A stretch of 64,000 nt of DNA from Prinsepia uniflora (lineage: Eukaryota > Streptophyta > Magnoliopsida > Rosales > Rosaceae). Numbering within the stretch: the first letter of the stretch is position 1; each line of letters begins with the position of its first letter. Of this stretch, positions 24,520 to 36,714 are shown one piece after another. The DNA lies in the NCBI GenBank assembly GCA_032719365.1, contig CM064872.1, forward strand, positions 53,558,891-53,622,890, read 5' to 3'. The position numbers and the translations under genes were made by a program. The notes under the pieces were generated by a model that saw only the letters and a list, made by a program, of their open reading frames with translations, did no database searches and was not told the DNA's origin.

Positions 24520-24567
24520 TATTCAAGAAGATAAACAATTTGTCTTTCGTATACGCTGATTTGAAAG
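24520..24567 (+). other. Duplicated leader exon, copy 3
   Basis: Third 48-nt copy, starting TATTCAAGAAGATAAAC, more diverged, with acceptor TTTTCAG before and donor GTAAAT after. Exon length and both splice sites are kept in all three copies. Confidence 0.45.
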
Positions 24568-25264
24568 GTAAATTTTTCCTCCCGATCTTACTTTTGAATC
24601 TATGATTTGTATTATGAATTGAATTCTGAGTTTGTATTAATTGCAAACTAATTTTATTTTATTTTTGGGGTTTCTTACTTTGAGTATCTTTATTGTTGAG
24701 TGGAGTGTTCTTACTTTGAGTGTCTTGACTAAGTTAGATTGTTACAAAGAACTCAAAACAATAGTGCAAAATTTTTTTTCTAATGCTAGAAATTTGATAC
24801 AAGTTTACTGACAAAGTATATTTAACATCATTATTCACATAGATATAAATCAAATAAAATCAGTTTAAAACCCATTTAAGCTTAGCTAAATGTAATAACA
24901 ATCTAAAATTGAGGAAGCTAAAATCCTTCATTTTCTTTGATTGAATAAAATAGTTTAAACTATTATTATCATATCATCTTTTTGAATGAACTATTTGAAA
25001 TATGATCATTCATTCCATAAAACATTCTATATAAGAGAAAAGTATTGGAAAGCTACCTAGCATCACACAGATTGTGAATTTGGTGCTACAATAAGCATTT
25101 ATGTTTGGAGTATTTTGTAAACTAGGGTGTTCGTCGTTTTGTTCGTTGCGCATCATTTAGAAATCCTATGCTGTTAATTCTCTCTCTCAGTGAGATGGCA
25201 TTTTGATGTGTTTGTGATTGTTGTTTTACCCGGTGTAGTATAAAAGAACAATATATAATTCTAA

Positions 25265-25430
25265 GGTCTATTGGTCATATGATTTGATAGAAGATGTGGT
25301 ATATAGGTGATTTGTTGATGTTAACTTTATTCATTTGTTTGACGTATTTTCTCAAAATGAGTGTTCATCATGCAGTGATTTAAGCATCCAAATATATAGA
25401 TCCTATGCAGTTCTTCATAATTTGCACTTG
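25265..25430. repeat. Segmental repeat shared with 21635-21790 and 19300-19385
   Basis: A block containing GATTTGTTGATGTTAAC and CCTATGCAGTTCTTCAT recurs near 21635-21790, and its first part also near 19300-19385. Together with the triplicated leader exon this shows the Helitron 5' half grew by duplication of blocks of several hundred bp or more. Confidence 0.7.
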
Positions 25431-25529
25431 CTCCATTTGTGTTTTACGTGTTGGTTTTTTTGTACGTAACATTTGCCAGACTCTGTGCTTATATTACATT
25501 CAGTTTGTGTATGCACAATTGTTTTCCAG

Positions 25530-25634
25530 GGATTTCTAACGCGAGACTTTCTGATTTGTCAGCAGGTATTAGATTTGTTCCATGTGAACATCTACGCTTA
25601 TTTGACACTTGGACTCCTTCAGTCGTTCATCCAA
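25530..25634 (+). other. Duplicated 105-nt coding-like exon, copy 1
   Basis: Exon-like unit bounded by TTTTCCAG before and GTTAGT after, 105 nt (35 codons). It encodes ISNARLSDLSAG near its start and LRLFDTWTPSVVHP near its end. A second copy of identical length lies at 27517-27621. Function unknown; probably an N-terminal exon of the Helitron protein or of a captured gene. Confidence 0.5.
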
Positions 25635-27516
25635 GTTAGTTGCTCTTATATCATACATTACGGATCTAAATTTCAGTTATATATTGAAAACTAAATAGGG
25701 TCTTTATTGGCAAAAAGTTTAGTTAGAGCAAAATGTCTAAACGATCCAAACCTAAAACAAAAATAAAAGATTGATACATTTACTTTAATCATGATTACAA
25801 ATATGGTCCATTCATTGATAGTTCTTATAACTCATGGTACATTCGTTGATCGTTCTTGGTTATACATGAACAGTCGTCGAATTTTTGACATCTGATTTAT
25901 CTAAATGCTTTCTAATATGCAGGCCATTCATACTTGGCATTTTCTTTCCTATATTTCTGTTAATTGGATTGATAAACGCTTAATAGTCTGGATTTTGTGT
26001 CAATATTATGAAATAGATTTAGAACAAGTAATAGTGTAGACATAACAAGTTAAAAAATCATGTAATATTTGTAGAACATTAGTTAAAATTATTTTGACAT
26101 GAATATGGAATATTTTGTTTCCCGTTTTTGAAGCATCCAATACAACAGAAGACAAAAAACAATAACATTTATTTTATCACCTTGATATATATGTTTTACA
26201 CTTTGTTGATATTCTATACTAGATTTAGATCATCAAGAAAAGAACATCAAAACTAAAAGATGTCATATGTACACAGCTCAATTGTTCTTTATATTTTTTG
26301 TGATGTCCCTTTTTTGATTCATTGTATAGTATGTACTAAGAAGTACATTATAATTTTCATTTTTTGGAACTCTGTATTGAGTTCAATTTGTATTATTTGA
26401 AAAGAACTAAATAATTTACAAGTTATGATGATTGTGGTTTGGAATAGGTGTCCCATGATATTCCAGTCCTACATATTGTTTTGAATGTCGAAGTGGCTTT
26501 GTTATCGAAAATTTACTTTTCGTTTAAGAAATAGTTTTCAAATCACAAGAATCATATTCCTAATTTTGTTTGAATAATATTAGAACGTTTATAATGTACT
26601 TATATCAATAGAAAATACAATAGCCAACCACCCAATTAGGGTACCATTCTGCTAGTTGAAGAACCAGATTCCTTGAATGCATTTAAATGTAGTAAAATCC
26701 TCATGATAATAGAAAATATCGACAGAAAGATATAACTAGAGGAATTTAAAACATTATGACTAAAAAAATTATGTAGATGTTTAGAGTAATCAACAGCCGA
26801 ACAATATTCAAATACATAATATTCAGGTGGAATACGCAGAGATTATCAAAGCTATGAAATTATTGATATTCTTGAATATTATCAATAAGTTAACAAACTA
26901 TTTAAAGTGAAAAACATTGCACGCCATGTGAACATTCTAAATATTTTTAGTCCAAATAACAGTCAAAATTATTTCTATATATTCCAAGGATTCTCATGGT
27001 CTATGTAGAAAAAGTATCTTCCGCAGAAATGAAGAAAATGGATTAAAAATATATTAATTAAACGGGTACTACCAAACATCTGATAGAAGAAATACAAATG
27101 CGTAGCTGCAATGTACTTAAAGAGATTTGTATGTAACTACTTGATAAGTGTTATGATGCAGAAGAATCAACTAGAATCCGTTTGAACGAAAAAATTTAAA
27201 ATTACCAATAAAAGCAAACGTCCAAATGCGAGACCACAAGAAAACCCTAGAGAAAAGTTTGTAATTCAAATGGAAGTCAGAATATGTGAAATATGTAAAT
27301 GCCACTTGATTACTATGTTTTTTGCAGATTTCATTAGAACTTACTTACAAATCGTGAATTTAGTTTTCATTCCTGTCGTACTATTTCAATATAGCTTCAT
27401 CTCCAAATTGCCACTCACTCCATGTGTTTTGGATGTATCAATTTTTTTGTATGTGTTATTTTTCGTACTATCTACTTATATTGCATTCAATTTATGTAAA
27501 TGCAATTGTTTTCCAG

Positions 27517-27621
27517 AGATTTCTAACGCGAGACTTACCGATTTATTAGCAAGTACTACATTCATTCTATGTGAACATCTACGCTTATTTGACACTTGGA
27601 CCCCTTCAGTCGTACATCCAG
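27517..27621 (+). other. Duplicated 105-nt coding-like exon, copy 2
   Basis: Same unit, 105 nt, acceptor TTTTCCAG, donor GTTAGT, encoding EISNARLTDLLAS and the same LRLFDTWTPSVVHP end. It is the copy closest to the Rep gene, so it is the better candidate for a real upstream exon. Equal length in a multiple of three and conserved protein suggest coding constraint before or after duplication. Confidence 0.5.
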
Positions 27622-27890
27622 GTTAGTTGCTATTTTATTGTACATTATAGATCTACATTTTAGTTATATATTCAAAACTAAATGAAGTTTTTATTGTCAA
27701 AACATTTAGTTCGACCAAAATGTCTAAATAATCCAGACTTACAACAAAAAGAAAATTTCGAAATACACATCATCTTCGCAATAGCTCAATCATGAATAAG
27801 ATGAACACTCCAAAAACCTCCAATTCGACCCTCGAGAATATTAATCCCCCCAGAAAAATTTCTCGCCTCTTTGCCATGTAAAAATGTACC

Positions 27891-30800
27891 ATGCAAAATG
27901 TCTCTATTGCTGGTTCCTCATTTGACAATTTATTACCACAACAACAATTGATCTTCAGCACTTCGACTCCTATTACAGGCAATTATCAACTTGAGTCATA
28001 CAACACAAACATTCAAAACATTGTTCTGCCTGTTGTAGAAAATATTTGTCCACAAATTGATGGACAAGAAGGAAATGTTACTTCTGCATCAACTAGAAAT
28101 GAAAATAATATTGGTCAAACTTCTAGCATGCATATTTTATCTGATCCAAATCTACCTAAAGGTCAGGCTTGGTTCCAGAAAGAACGAAAAAGTACATACT
28201 TTATTACTCTTTTTCAACATTGTTTACACTTTAAATTCGTCCACATGTGATACGTAGTTATATGTCGCTTACTTATATTTTCTTCTTCTTTATAGATATT
28301 TATATAGAATATGTTGATCTAGGCGACAAGAATTATGTGTGTGTACACTGCAACACACTATTTTGGTTAGCAGTATCCTTAAAATTGAAATCTAGACGTC
28401 AACCACCTATTTTCACACTTTGTTGTCAACAGGGAAAAGTCAAATTTCTTCAACCATATCCAACACCAGTTTTTTTAGAATAGTTACTTGATCCAAAAAA
28501 TAGTTCTGCAAGTTTATTATTTAGATCTAATATTAGAGTTTATAATTCTATGTTTTCCTTTACCTCAATGGGAGCCAATGTTGATAACTCAGTAAATAAT
28601 GGATTCAGTCCTTACATTTTCAAAATTAGTGGTCAAATTTGCCATTTAATGGGTTCCTTATTACCTATTGATGGTGAAACACCAAAATTTGTTCAACTCT
28701 ATATTTATGATACTTGCAATGAAGTTAACAATAGACTTGATGTTATGAATTATAATCAAAACAATACAAAACTTGATCCAAGTATTGTAGAAGGCTTAAT
28801 TGAGATGTTTAACACATTGAATGAGTTAGTAAAACTTTTTCGTACGGTTCGAGATAAAATTGCAACTGATACTTTTCCATCATTAACATTAACCTTATTA
28901 GGAATTTCATCCAAAGAGAGTAAGCAATATGAGCAACCAACCTGTGATGAAATTGGTGGTTTGGTAGTTGGCGATATAGGCCTTCATGATTCAAACAAAG
29001 ATATTATTATACAATTAAAAGATGGTGCTTTAAATCGTATTACTAAACTACATCCAAAATATATGTCTTTGCAGTATCCTATTCTTTTTCCTTATGGTGA
29101 AGATGGATATCTTCCAAATTTAAAATGGAACACGAATGTCAGCGGTTCTAAATCACGTAGAGAAAGAGTGCCAATGAGAGCTTATATAGCATATCAACTT
29201 CAAGAAAGAACTTCTCAATTACCCACATTGTTAAAAGGAGGTACATTGTTTCAACAATATTTAGTTGATTCCTACTGTACTCTTGAGGAAGACAGATTGG
29301 ATTATATTCGATCCAATCAAAAAAATTTGAGGAGTGAAATTTATAAAGGAATTTATGATGCTATGAGTAGAGGTGACAATGATGCAAAAAATATAGGAAC
29401 AAAGATTTTATTACCTACTTCATACATTGGAAGCCCTAGATACATGAACAATAACTATCAAGATGCGATGGCAATATGTAGAGAATATGGACATCCTGAT
29501 TTATTCATAACATTTACCTGCAACCTTAAGTGGCCTGAAATACAACGAGAATTTCGAGCTAAACCCGGTTACAAACCTGAAGATAGGCCTGATATAATCA
29601 CAAGAATGATCAAAATGAAGCTTGATGATATGATCAATTTCATCAAATCAGGCGAACGTTTTAGTAAAACTCAGGCCCGTAAGCTTTTAAAACTTAATAT
29701 TCAGTTTGTTTTATTTCCTTGAATATGTAACATTGCTTTTAATCATATGATTATTCATTAGCTTTTTCACTTTGCTTCCCAAACAGATGTTTGTACAGTC
29801 GAGTTCCAGAAAATGGGGTTACCTCATTCTCATATGTTATTTTGGCTACAACCAAAATACAAATGTCTCACTGCATCTGGTCTTGATTCCATTATTTCAG
29901 CCGAAATACCAAATAAAACCACCAACCCATTACTTCACAAAATTGTTGATACATTGTTGATCCACGGTCCTTGCGGCCACTTGAATTCAAACTCTCCTTG
30001 CATGCAAGATAATAAATGCTCTAAAAAAATTCCAAAACCTTATCAAAGCGAAACAATTTTTGCAAAAAAATGCTTTTCCTATTTATAAACGCCCTGATAA
30101 TGCATCAAATTGTTTTTTACGAAATTCTGTCCAAATTGATAACAGGTTTGTAGTTCCTTACAATTCAGAACTGTTATTACGATACAATGCTCATATAAAC
30201 GTTGAATCATGTTGTCAATCTATGCTCATAAAATATTTATTCAAATACATAAATAAAGGTTCAGACAGAGCTAGAGCCATTTTGCAAAAAGATCCTAACG
30301 ATGGAATTTTAACGTATCTAAATTGCAGATATATAGCTCCACACGAGGCAGTTTGGAGATTGTTTCAATATCCTATACACATAAGAAAACCTTCTATTGA
30401 ACGATTACTTGTCCATTTACCTTTAGAACAATCTATTATTTTCCATAGTGATCAACCAATTTCATCTTGTTAATCAAAAATGTTCTGAACATACAATGCT
30501 CACAAGTTGGTTTGAAACCAACAAACTTTTTGACGCTGCCCAAACATTAACTTACGCACAATTGCCTTCCAAATTTGTTTGGAATGCCCGTGGTAAAATA
30601 TGGAAACCCTGGCAAAGAAAACACTCAATTGGAAGAATAGCATACGTTCATCCTGCATCTGGGCAATTATATTACTTACGAATGCTTTTAAATTCAAAAA
30701 AAGGTGCTACCAGCTTTGACGATATACGTACTGTTGATAATATTATGCATTCATCATACAAATCAACCTGTGAAGCCTTAGGTTTATTAGGAGATGATAA

Positions 30801-32431
30801 AGAGTGGATTGACGCTTTATCAAATGCTGCTAATGTCGCAACCTCTATTGAATTAAGACAACTATTTGTTACAATAATTATGTTTTGTGACATCGTTAAT
30901 CCTCAACGTCTTTTCAATCAACAATGGATCACTATGTATGATGATATATTATATAATTTACAAAAAACATTTGACATACCAAATATGAACATTCCCCAGG
31001 AAGAATTACGAAATTGTGTATTATTTGAATTATAACAACTTGTTAATGCGTCATCAAGGTCTTTACAACATCATTACTTGCCTATGCCTGATACAGAAAA
31101 GATGTTACAAATAAAAAATAAGCTTTTAAGAGAAGAGCTCAATTATAATTGCGATGATTTAAAAAGTAGACACTCAGTTTTAATGCCATTGTTAAACGAA
31201 GGTCAAAAAAATGTATATAATGCTATCATAACTACTGTCAATGCGAAAAAACCAGGTCTTTTCTTTGTGCATGGCCGTGAAGGAACTGGCGAAACTTTTC
31301 TATGGGAAACAATCATAACCAAACTCCGATCAGAAAAAAAAATTGTTCTAGCAGTTGCCTCATCAGGAATAACATCATTACTATTACCAGGTGGTCGCAC
31401 AACTCATTCTAGATTTAAAATCCCTTTGACTATCACTGATTGTTCAACATGTCAGATTAAAAAAAAATACTCACTTGGCTTAATTAATTGAGAAAACTGA
31501 TTTAATTATATGGGACGAGGCTCCTATGAATCATAAACATTGTTTTGAAACTTTAGATAGAACACTATCTGATCTCTTACCATCGTCAAACATCACAAAC
31601 AATATCAATGTCTTCTTCGGTGGAAAACCTCTTTTGTTAGGCGGTGATTTTCGAAAGATTTTACCCGTAATTCCAGGAGCAAGTAAAGAAGATATAATAA
31701 ACGATCCTCTTAATAGTTCCTATTTGTGGCCTTCATTTACAATTTTCCATCTAACTGAAAATATGCGACTGCATAAAGAACATCAAACGTTTGATGAAAA
31801 ACAAAAAATCCAACTATTCGCAGATTGGATTCTAAATATTGGTAATGGAAATCGTAATTGTAGAGATCTAACACCTGATTCAATTGATATAGATACATCT
31901 TGGGTTGAAATTCCCCCAGATTTACTTATTCAATCTTCAAATGACCCTATTCAACAATTATTTAATACAACTTATCCAAATTTTGAAAATCAATGTCACA
32001 ATTTCAATTATTTACAAGAAAGAGCTATAATCACACCAACAAATGCAACAATCAGTGAAATTAACAATTACATCATTGATTTATTACCTGGAGATCATTC
32101 TATATTTATAAGTTTTGATTCTTTATGTTCTTCAAATGGAAACTGTGATAATCTTGATATCATGTATCCTCAAAAGTTTCTTAATACGCTTGAATTCAAT
32201 GGTCTACCTGCACATATTCTTATTTTGAAAATAGGCATGCCTATCATATTACTAAGAAATCTAAATCAATGTTCATGCCTATGTAACAGAACGAGGTTAG
32301 TTATCACGCAACTATTGAACAAAGTTATTGAGGCAAAAATCCTAACTGGTGCTAACATTGGTTATAAAGTTTTCATACTGCGAATCACTCTTCCTACTTA
32401 TCAATTCTTTTTGCACAATCTGATTTGTTAG
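27891..32431 (+). pseudogene. Helitron Rep/PIF1-like helicase (broken)
   Basis: Main transposase gene, acting as a rolling-circle replication initiator plus 5'-3' DNA helicase. N-terminal part 27891-28250; zinc-finger-like CVHCNTLFW then CCQQGKV (28340-28445); Helitron_like_N domain 28484-29722 with LFPYGEDGYLPNL. After a probable intron (ending CAG near 29786) comes the HUH motif PHSH (29822-29833), then the Y2 motif YLFKY with tyrosines at 30234 and 30246. Helicase follows: Walker A region 31273-31296, Walker B IIWDEAPM near 31505-31528, later motifs to 32431. Defects: TAG at 28481, frameshifts near 30065, 30450 and 31480, TAA at 31033, and Walker A lysine replaced by Glu (31291). The C-terminal KSQGQ-type motif is missing. 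Family identity is clear; the protein cannot be functional as it stands. Confidence 0.92.
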
Positions 32432-34324
32432 TAACAAACCATTGTTTATATTTTGCTTCTCTTCATTTTATCCAATTAGTGCACTCAATTATGTGAAATC
32501 ATTTTATAGATAATTAGTGCCTTTTTTTTTATTTTCTTTTGCTGTTTATCTGTAGCATAGGTTAAGGTTTAGGGATGAGATACAATGCCTTCTTACTTCA
32601 AAGTGATATAATCTGGAAGTCCTGAGTAGAGAGGCAAAACCATCAATTCTGAAACATGAAGATATAATCATATGCTAATTAACACATGTTGTACAATCTG
32701 AAAAATTCCACTGTCGAAAAACACTTCAATCCCAAAGTCTCAAATTATGCTGAGTTGAGCTTGAACCTTAATTTGTAAATCTGTTGGTAAAAGTTTAGGA
32801 AGACAAACATCAAGCTAATAGACCCCAACAATGCCCAACCCTGAATTTAGTATTCAAATGGCTAAAAAATTAGAGAATTTTAAATCAACTGTTTGTTTAG
32901 CGAGTGAATTATTGTTTAGTCATCAAGAATTTTTTTATTACGTGATGTTATCTTCCTCCCTTCTTGATTTCATAGTCAAATGGACAAGTTTGCTTCTTAT
33001 GAATAAGAATGGATAAACGTCATTGTATTACGTTATCATCTGCCCAAGTCATTCTATATTTTCTTTAAAATCATTTTACCAACTGTTGGTCTGTACAAGC
33101 AGTACCTATTCATTGTTTATGAATGTCCATTTGGAATTAATGAATGATATGTATTTTTTTTGGTTTGATGTTCACTGCAGTATATTGTGAGAGGACGACA
33201 AGATCTGTTCCAGTTAATTCCAGAACTCTTCAGGGTTATTAAGCAGGTTGGTGTTATCAGTTGCGTTTCTTAAGTAAATGAATTGCTCTGATTTCTTTCC
33301 AAATATATATACAGAATATTTTGCTTTTTTTCTCTGTCATTTCGTGTATATATATAAGTGAAAATAATTAGGAGAAATTTAAAGCATAAGGATTACCACT
33401 AGAAGCCGGATAAATAACAGACTATCTTCTTACTGTCTTTTCGTAGGTTGGTGTTACAATTTCCTTGCGTCATTAACCATACAAGCCTGATACATTTATT
33501 AAATTGAGTATGTATGCATATCTGACTGTCTTCTTAATTTGTGCACTCTGTATCTACTTCACATAGATAACAAATATTGTTCTGTTGGCTTTTGTGGTTA
33601 TTCAAGTTTCCAAAATTTATAGGTAAATTTGCAGGTGCATATTTAATGTTGCATCAAAAGATTTTACTAAGTAGAAAACATGAATACGAAATTAAAACAT
33701 AAAGAGGATTGAGAAAGAGCAACATGAGATTGAAACCAAAATCAGGGAATGCGTTTTTTAGGAAATATGCTTCTTTGCACCTAATGCTAAAATTAGGCCT
33801 TTGTTGAACAAATTTTTTGCTCTATATACTATTAAGCAACAAGATGAATCTTTTACTCACCGTTGCCCACTTCTATCTTTTGGAAGTAAACAATGAACTA
33901 CTATCTTTTGTAAATATTCTTTTTTTTTTGTACTTCTAATCTATCACATATTCTAATAACATCATCTTTAATTACCCAAAGTCCTCGAAAGGAGGTTGTG
34001 TCTCTACTAGGGTTTGCCACTGAAATTTAAAAGAGTTCCATTGGTTTTTGTTGTATTGTTTTATTGTGGCAGCTGCAGGTACTTAAGTGCCATTAGTTGA
34101 ACAAACTGCAAAAATTCAGAATAGGATTATTTTTCTACTATTTTCTGAACAATATTTTTATGTGTTTTACCCATTCCTGCTGAGAAGTCTTGTTAGACGA
34201 GTTTTTGAATGCATGTCAGAATACCCACCAGATTTTTTGAATGCATTGCTAGGAGATTTAGCTGTCTGATTAGAGATTAAAAATACAAAATGAAGATATA
34301 TAGTTGTCTGATTCAAGATATATT
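32432..34324 (+). other. Helitron interior with intron-like and repeated sequence
   Basis: Apart from the captured exon at 33181-33273, this is AT-rich non-coding DNA. Segments at about 32407-32460 and 34185-34265 recur at 41146-41200 and 41828-41880, and at 40930-41035, 41715-41775 and 42300-42400 respectively. They are marked by GAATACCCACCAGATTTTTT and AACAAACCATTGTTT. A small frame at 32831-33016 is not recognised. Confidence 0.5.
33181..33273 (+). pseudogene. Captured ketol-acid reductoisomerase exon, copy 1
   Basis: After a canonical acceptor (TTCACTGCAG ending at 33180), the frame reads YIVRGRQDLFQLIPEL, then FRVIKQVGVIS, then a stop. This matches the plastid ketol-acid reductoisomerase (branched-chain amino acid synthesis) region with YIVRGGRDLF and IKQIGVIGWGSQ. 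Identity by eye is about 18 of 27 residues. The exon is cut where the nucleotide-binding GWGSQ motif would continue; the Gln codon position is a stop. It lies downstream of the broken helicase and has no other part of the enzyme around it. Confidence 0.6.
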
Positions 34325-34636
34325 ATTACACCTTTATCCACGAGCTGATTGACCACACTCAGATCCCCCACGACCCAATCCCATTATGCCATCTGCAGGC
34401 TGGCTGTAAAGGTCACCAGTTTCAACATTTTCACAACCGAAGACTGCATGCTGAGGTTCAAGTTCACTTTGGTTGCCGAAGGATATAAGGTCCTCACCAA
34501 GCACGCCACTGCTGCTACTCATTTCGGCATACTGCCTTTCATAAATACAATTGACCTTCTCAAAGTCACAAGTGCAATCTAGGTTGCACTTTTGAGCTTT
34601 GTAGGTGCTTGAAACTTCTGGGTCAAACTTGGGGTC
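34325..34636 (-). pseudogene. Captured aspartyl protease (A1 family) exon
   Basis: On the minus strand the fragment reads DPKFDPEVSSTYKAQKC, then MSSSSGVLGEDLISFG, AVFGCENVETGDLYSQ and ADGIMGLGRG. This is the central region of plant pepsin-like aspartyl proteases, between the two catalytic lobes. The catalytic Asp motifs are not included. One extra G after GLGRG shifts the frame; in the shifted frame the family sequence DLSVVNQLVDKG continues. The acceptor of the exon (CATTAG) lies at the right end, exactly at the insertion point of the gag-only LTR element, and intron sequence resumes at 40267. It is antisense to the Helitron genes. Confidence 0.85.
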
Positions 34637-34642
34637 CTAATG

Positions 34643-35127
34643 TGTTGAAGCTGAATTCGTCCTTTAAACTCAAAAGACTCAAGGATCCCTGCAAACAAGC
34701 AAAACAGTAAGCTATCGTTCGTTCAATGATCGAGACCCGGGGGGTGTTCGACCAAGAACGCTCCAATGCTTAAGTCAGCTTCGAAAGAGAAATCTCAAGA
34801 GCTTAAGTAGCGTTGAACAGAATTACCTTTATTGAGAAATGTGTTCCCTTTATATAGGGGGTGAGTGAGATGCTCAATTTCCATAGTTCCGATGTGGGAC
34901 AAATGCTCCTTGATTTGTGCGCTAACACGTGTTACACAGATCGAGGGTGAGAGGCTTCCACGTATCATCCCGGTTTGGGCCCAATATTTGGGCTATATAA
35001 GCATTGTGGGCTTGAGCCATGTTCGGTGCTTGGACTTTAAGTATTATTGCCAGGGGCAATTTGGTCATTTTGGGAATTATGGGCCACGTGGTAGCTCCAC
35101 ATTCTTTCGGTGATTTTGGGTTCCACA
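34643..35127 (-). repeat. LTR (3' LTR in element sense) of the gag-only element
   Basis: 485 bp, 3 differences from its partner (G/A in CTTGGACTTT, G/A in CACGTG, T/C in TTCTTTCGG). Adjacent polypurine tract at 35128-35140. Confidence 0.93.
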
Positions 35128-35140
35128 AATGCCCCCACAT

Positions 35141-36714
35141 CGCTTAGGAATTCAAGGAATTCTAAGGGATGTAATTTGTATTGTGGTCCCGATAAATTAT
35201 ATATGGGAGTAGGACTCCGCTTGATCTTCAATTTCATTGTACCTGAGAGTCTCTGATGTCGCAGTAAGCTCCACGCTTGTTCGAGAGACTTTTGAATATT
35301 TCTTTAATTGTTGAGCTTTACATTTTTGCACATTCGGAGAGCTGTATGAGTCCAATTGTAGCAATTTAAGTGGTGTTAAGCTCTATTTTCAGAGACGGTC
35401 ATTTCAATATGCGTCAAGGCGCACTTCTGGTGAGACCTAGTAGGCTTGCATTGTGGGAGCAAGGTGGCTCACGTAGTCAAAATCTGTTATGTGGGAAGTA
35501 TACAGACTTCGAGGGACCTGAAAAATTCAAGTCCTGACCGAGGTGAGGCAGGGGAAGAAATTTGAAGTCCAACAGATGGAAAAAATTTCATCCTTTGATC
35601 GAGGCGAGGCATGGTTCAAATACAAAACAAGACATGCTGCAAAGCAAGAGGATACGTTCCAAAGTGCAGTGGACCTTCTAGTGACCTGACATTCTAGGTC
35701 CTGTTGAGCTCGAAATGGAGTGGCTACAAGGTGGAGCATAAAGACGGATGATCGATCATGCCCCCTGTGAAGCTCCAGATGGTGTACGCCACTACGTAAT
35801 TGAAGAAAGAAAGCTTGTAGGTGGACCATGCATATGGTACTTTGAATATAGGAGGGCCTGACACACGAGGATCAAGGCAAGACATAATGTAAGGCAATGC
35901 CTAGTTGGAGTTCAAAGTGTTGCACTAGGCATACTTCCAATGACCATGCATGTGGTGTCTGGCAGATAGAAGAGCTTAGTGTGTTTACGAACTTGTCATC
36001 TTCAAGTGCAGGTGAAGCCAACATGGAAGCTTTTAGCAAAAAAGACAAGGAGTCTCATCACCTAGTATGAGGCCTGTCACAACCCAACATGAGGCCTGTT
36101 CTAGCTGTGCAGACGCTTACATGATTCCAAAGAGGAAGTCAAACAGTTGGATGTTGAAATCAAAAACTTGAGCGATGGGTGCTTGCTACCCTCACATGCC
36201 CCCACAACTTTGTGTTTTTTAAGGAAGATGAAGCTCAAAAGTTGGATATGGAAAGCCGGAGCGGGATCACCACCAAAGAGCTGGAGCTTGAACTAGAGAT
36301 GGAGCCTGAACTGGAGCCTGAGTTAGAGGCTAAGAAAACAGATGTTCCTGAAGCCGACGAGTCTCCTGAAGACATTTCTCTACTTTCAGCAGAAGAATGG
36401 GCAGAGTTTTGAAGGACCATGGGCTTTGAAGACTTGCAATTGCATCTACTTCATCTTTGTATGTTGATTATCGCATTTGCATTTTTGTATTGAATAACTG
36501 GTTTGTGCGATCGAGATGTGATTAGCCAAACACCCTTCAAATCAATAAATGAAAACCATAGTTATGAGAAATTATGAGCTCCCGTATCTTTGTCTAATTA
36601 TACTAACTGCCTTGATGTATCCAAACTTGTTTGTTCATCAAATGCCCCCCGTTGTAGCCATGGGCGTTCAATGTTGGGGTTAAACTAACTTTGTTAGCAT
36701 TCACATTGGTGTTG
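35141..36714. other. Unassigned interior of the gag-only element
   Basis: Between the polypurine tract and the minisatellite there is no pol homology. A plus-strand frame at 36179-36412 encodes an acidic LELEMEPELEPELEAKK tract ending in LSAEEWAEF, antisense to gag. It could be captured host sequence or chance. The remainder (35141-36170) shows repeated GAGGYGAGGCA motifs and nothing recognisable. Confidence 0.4.
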
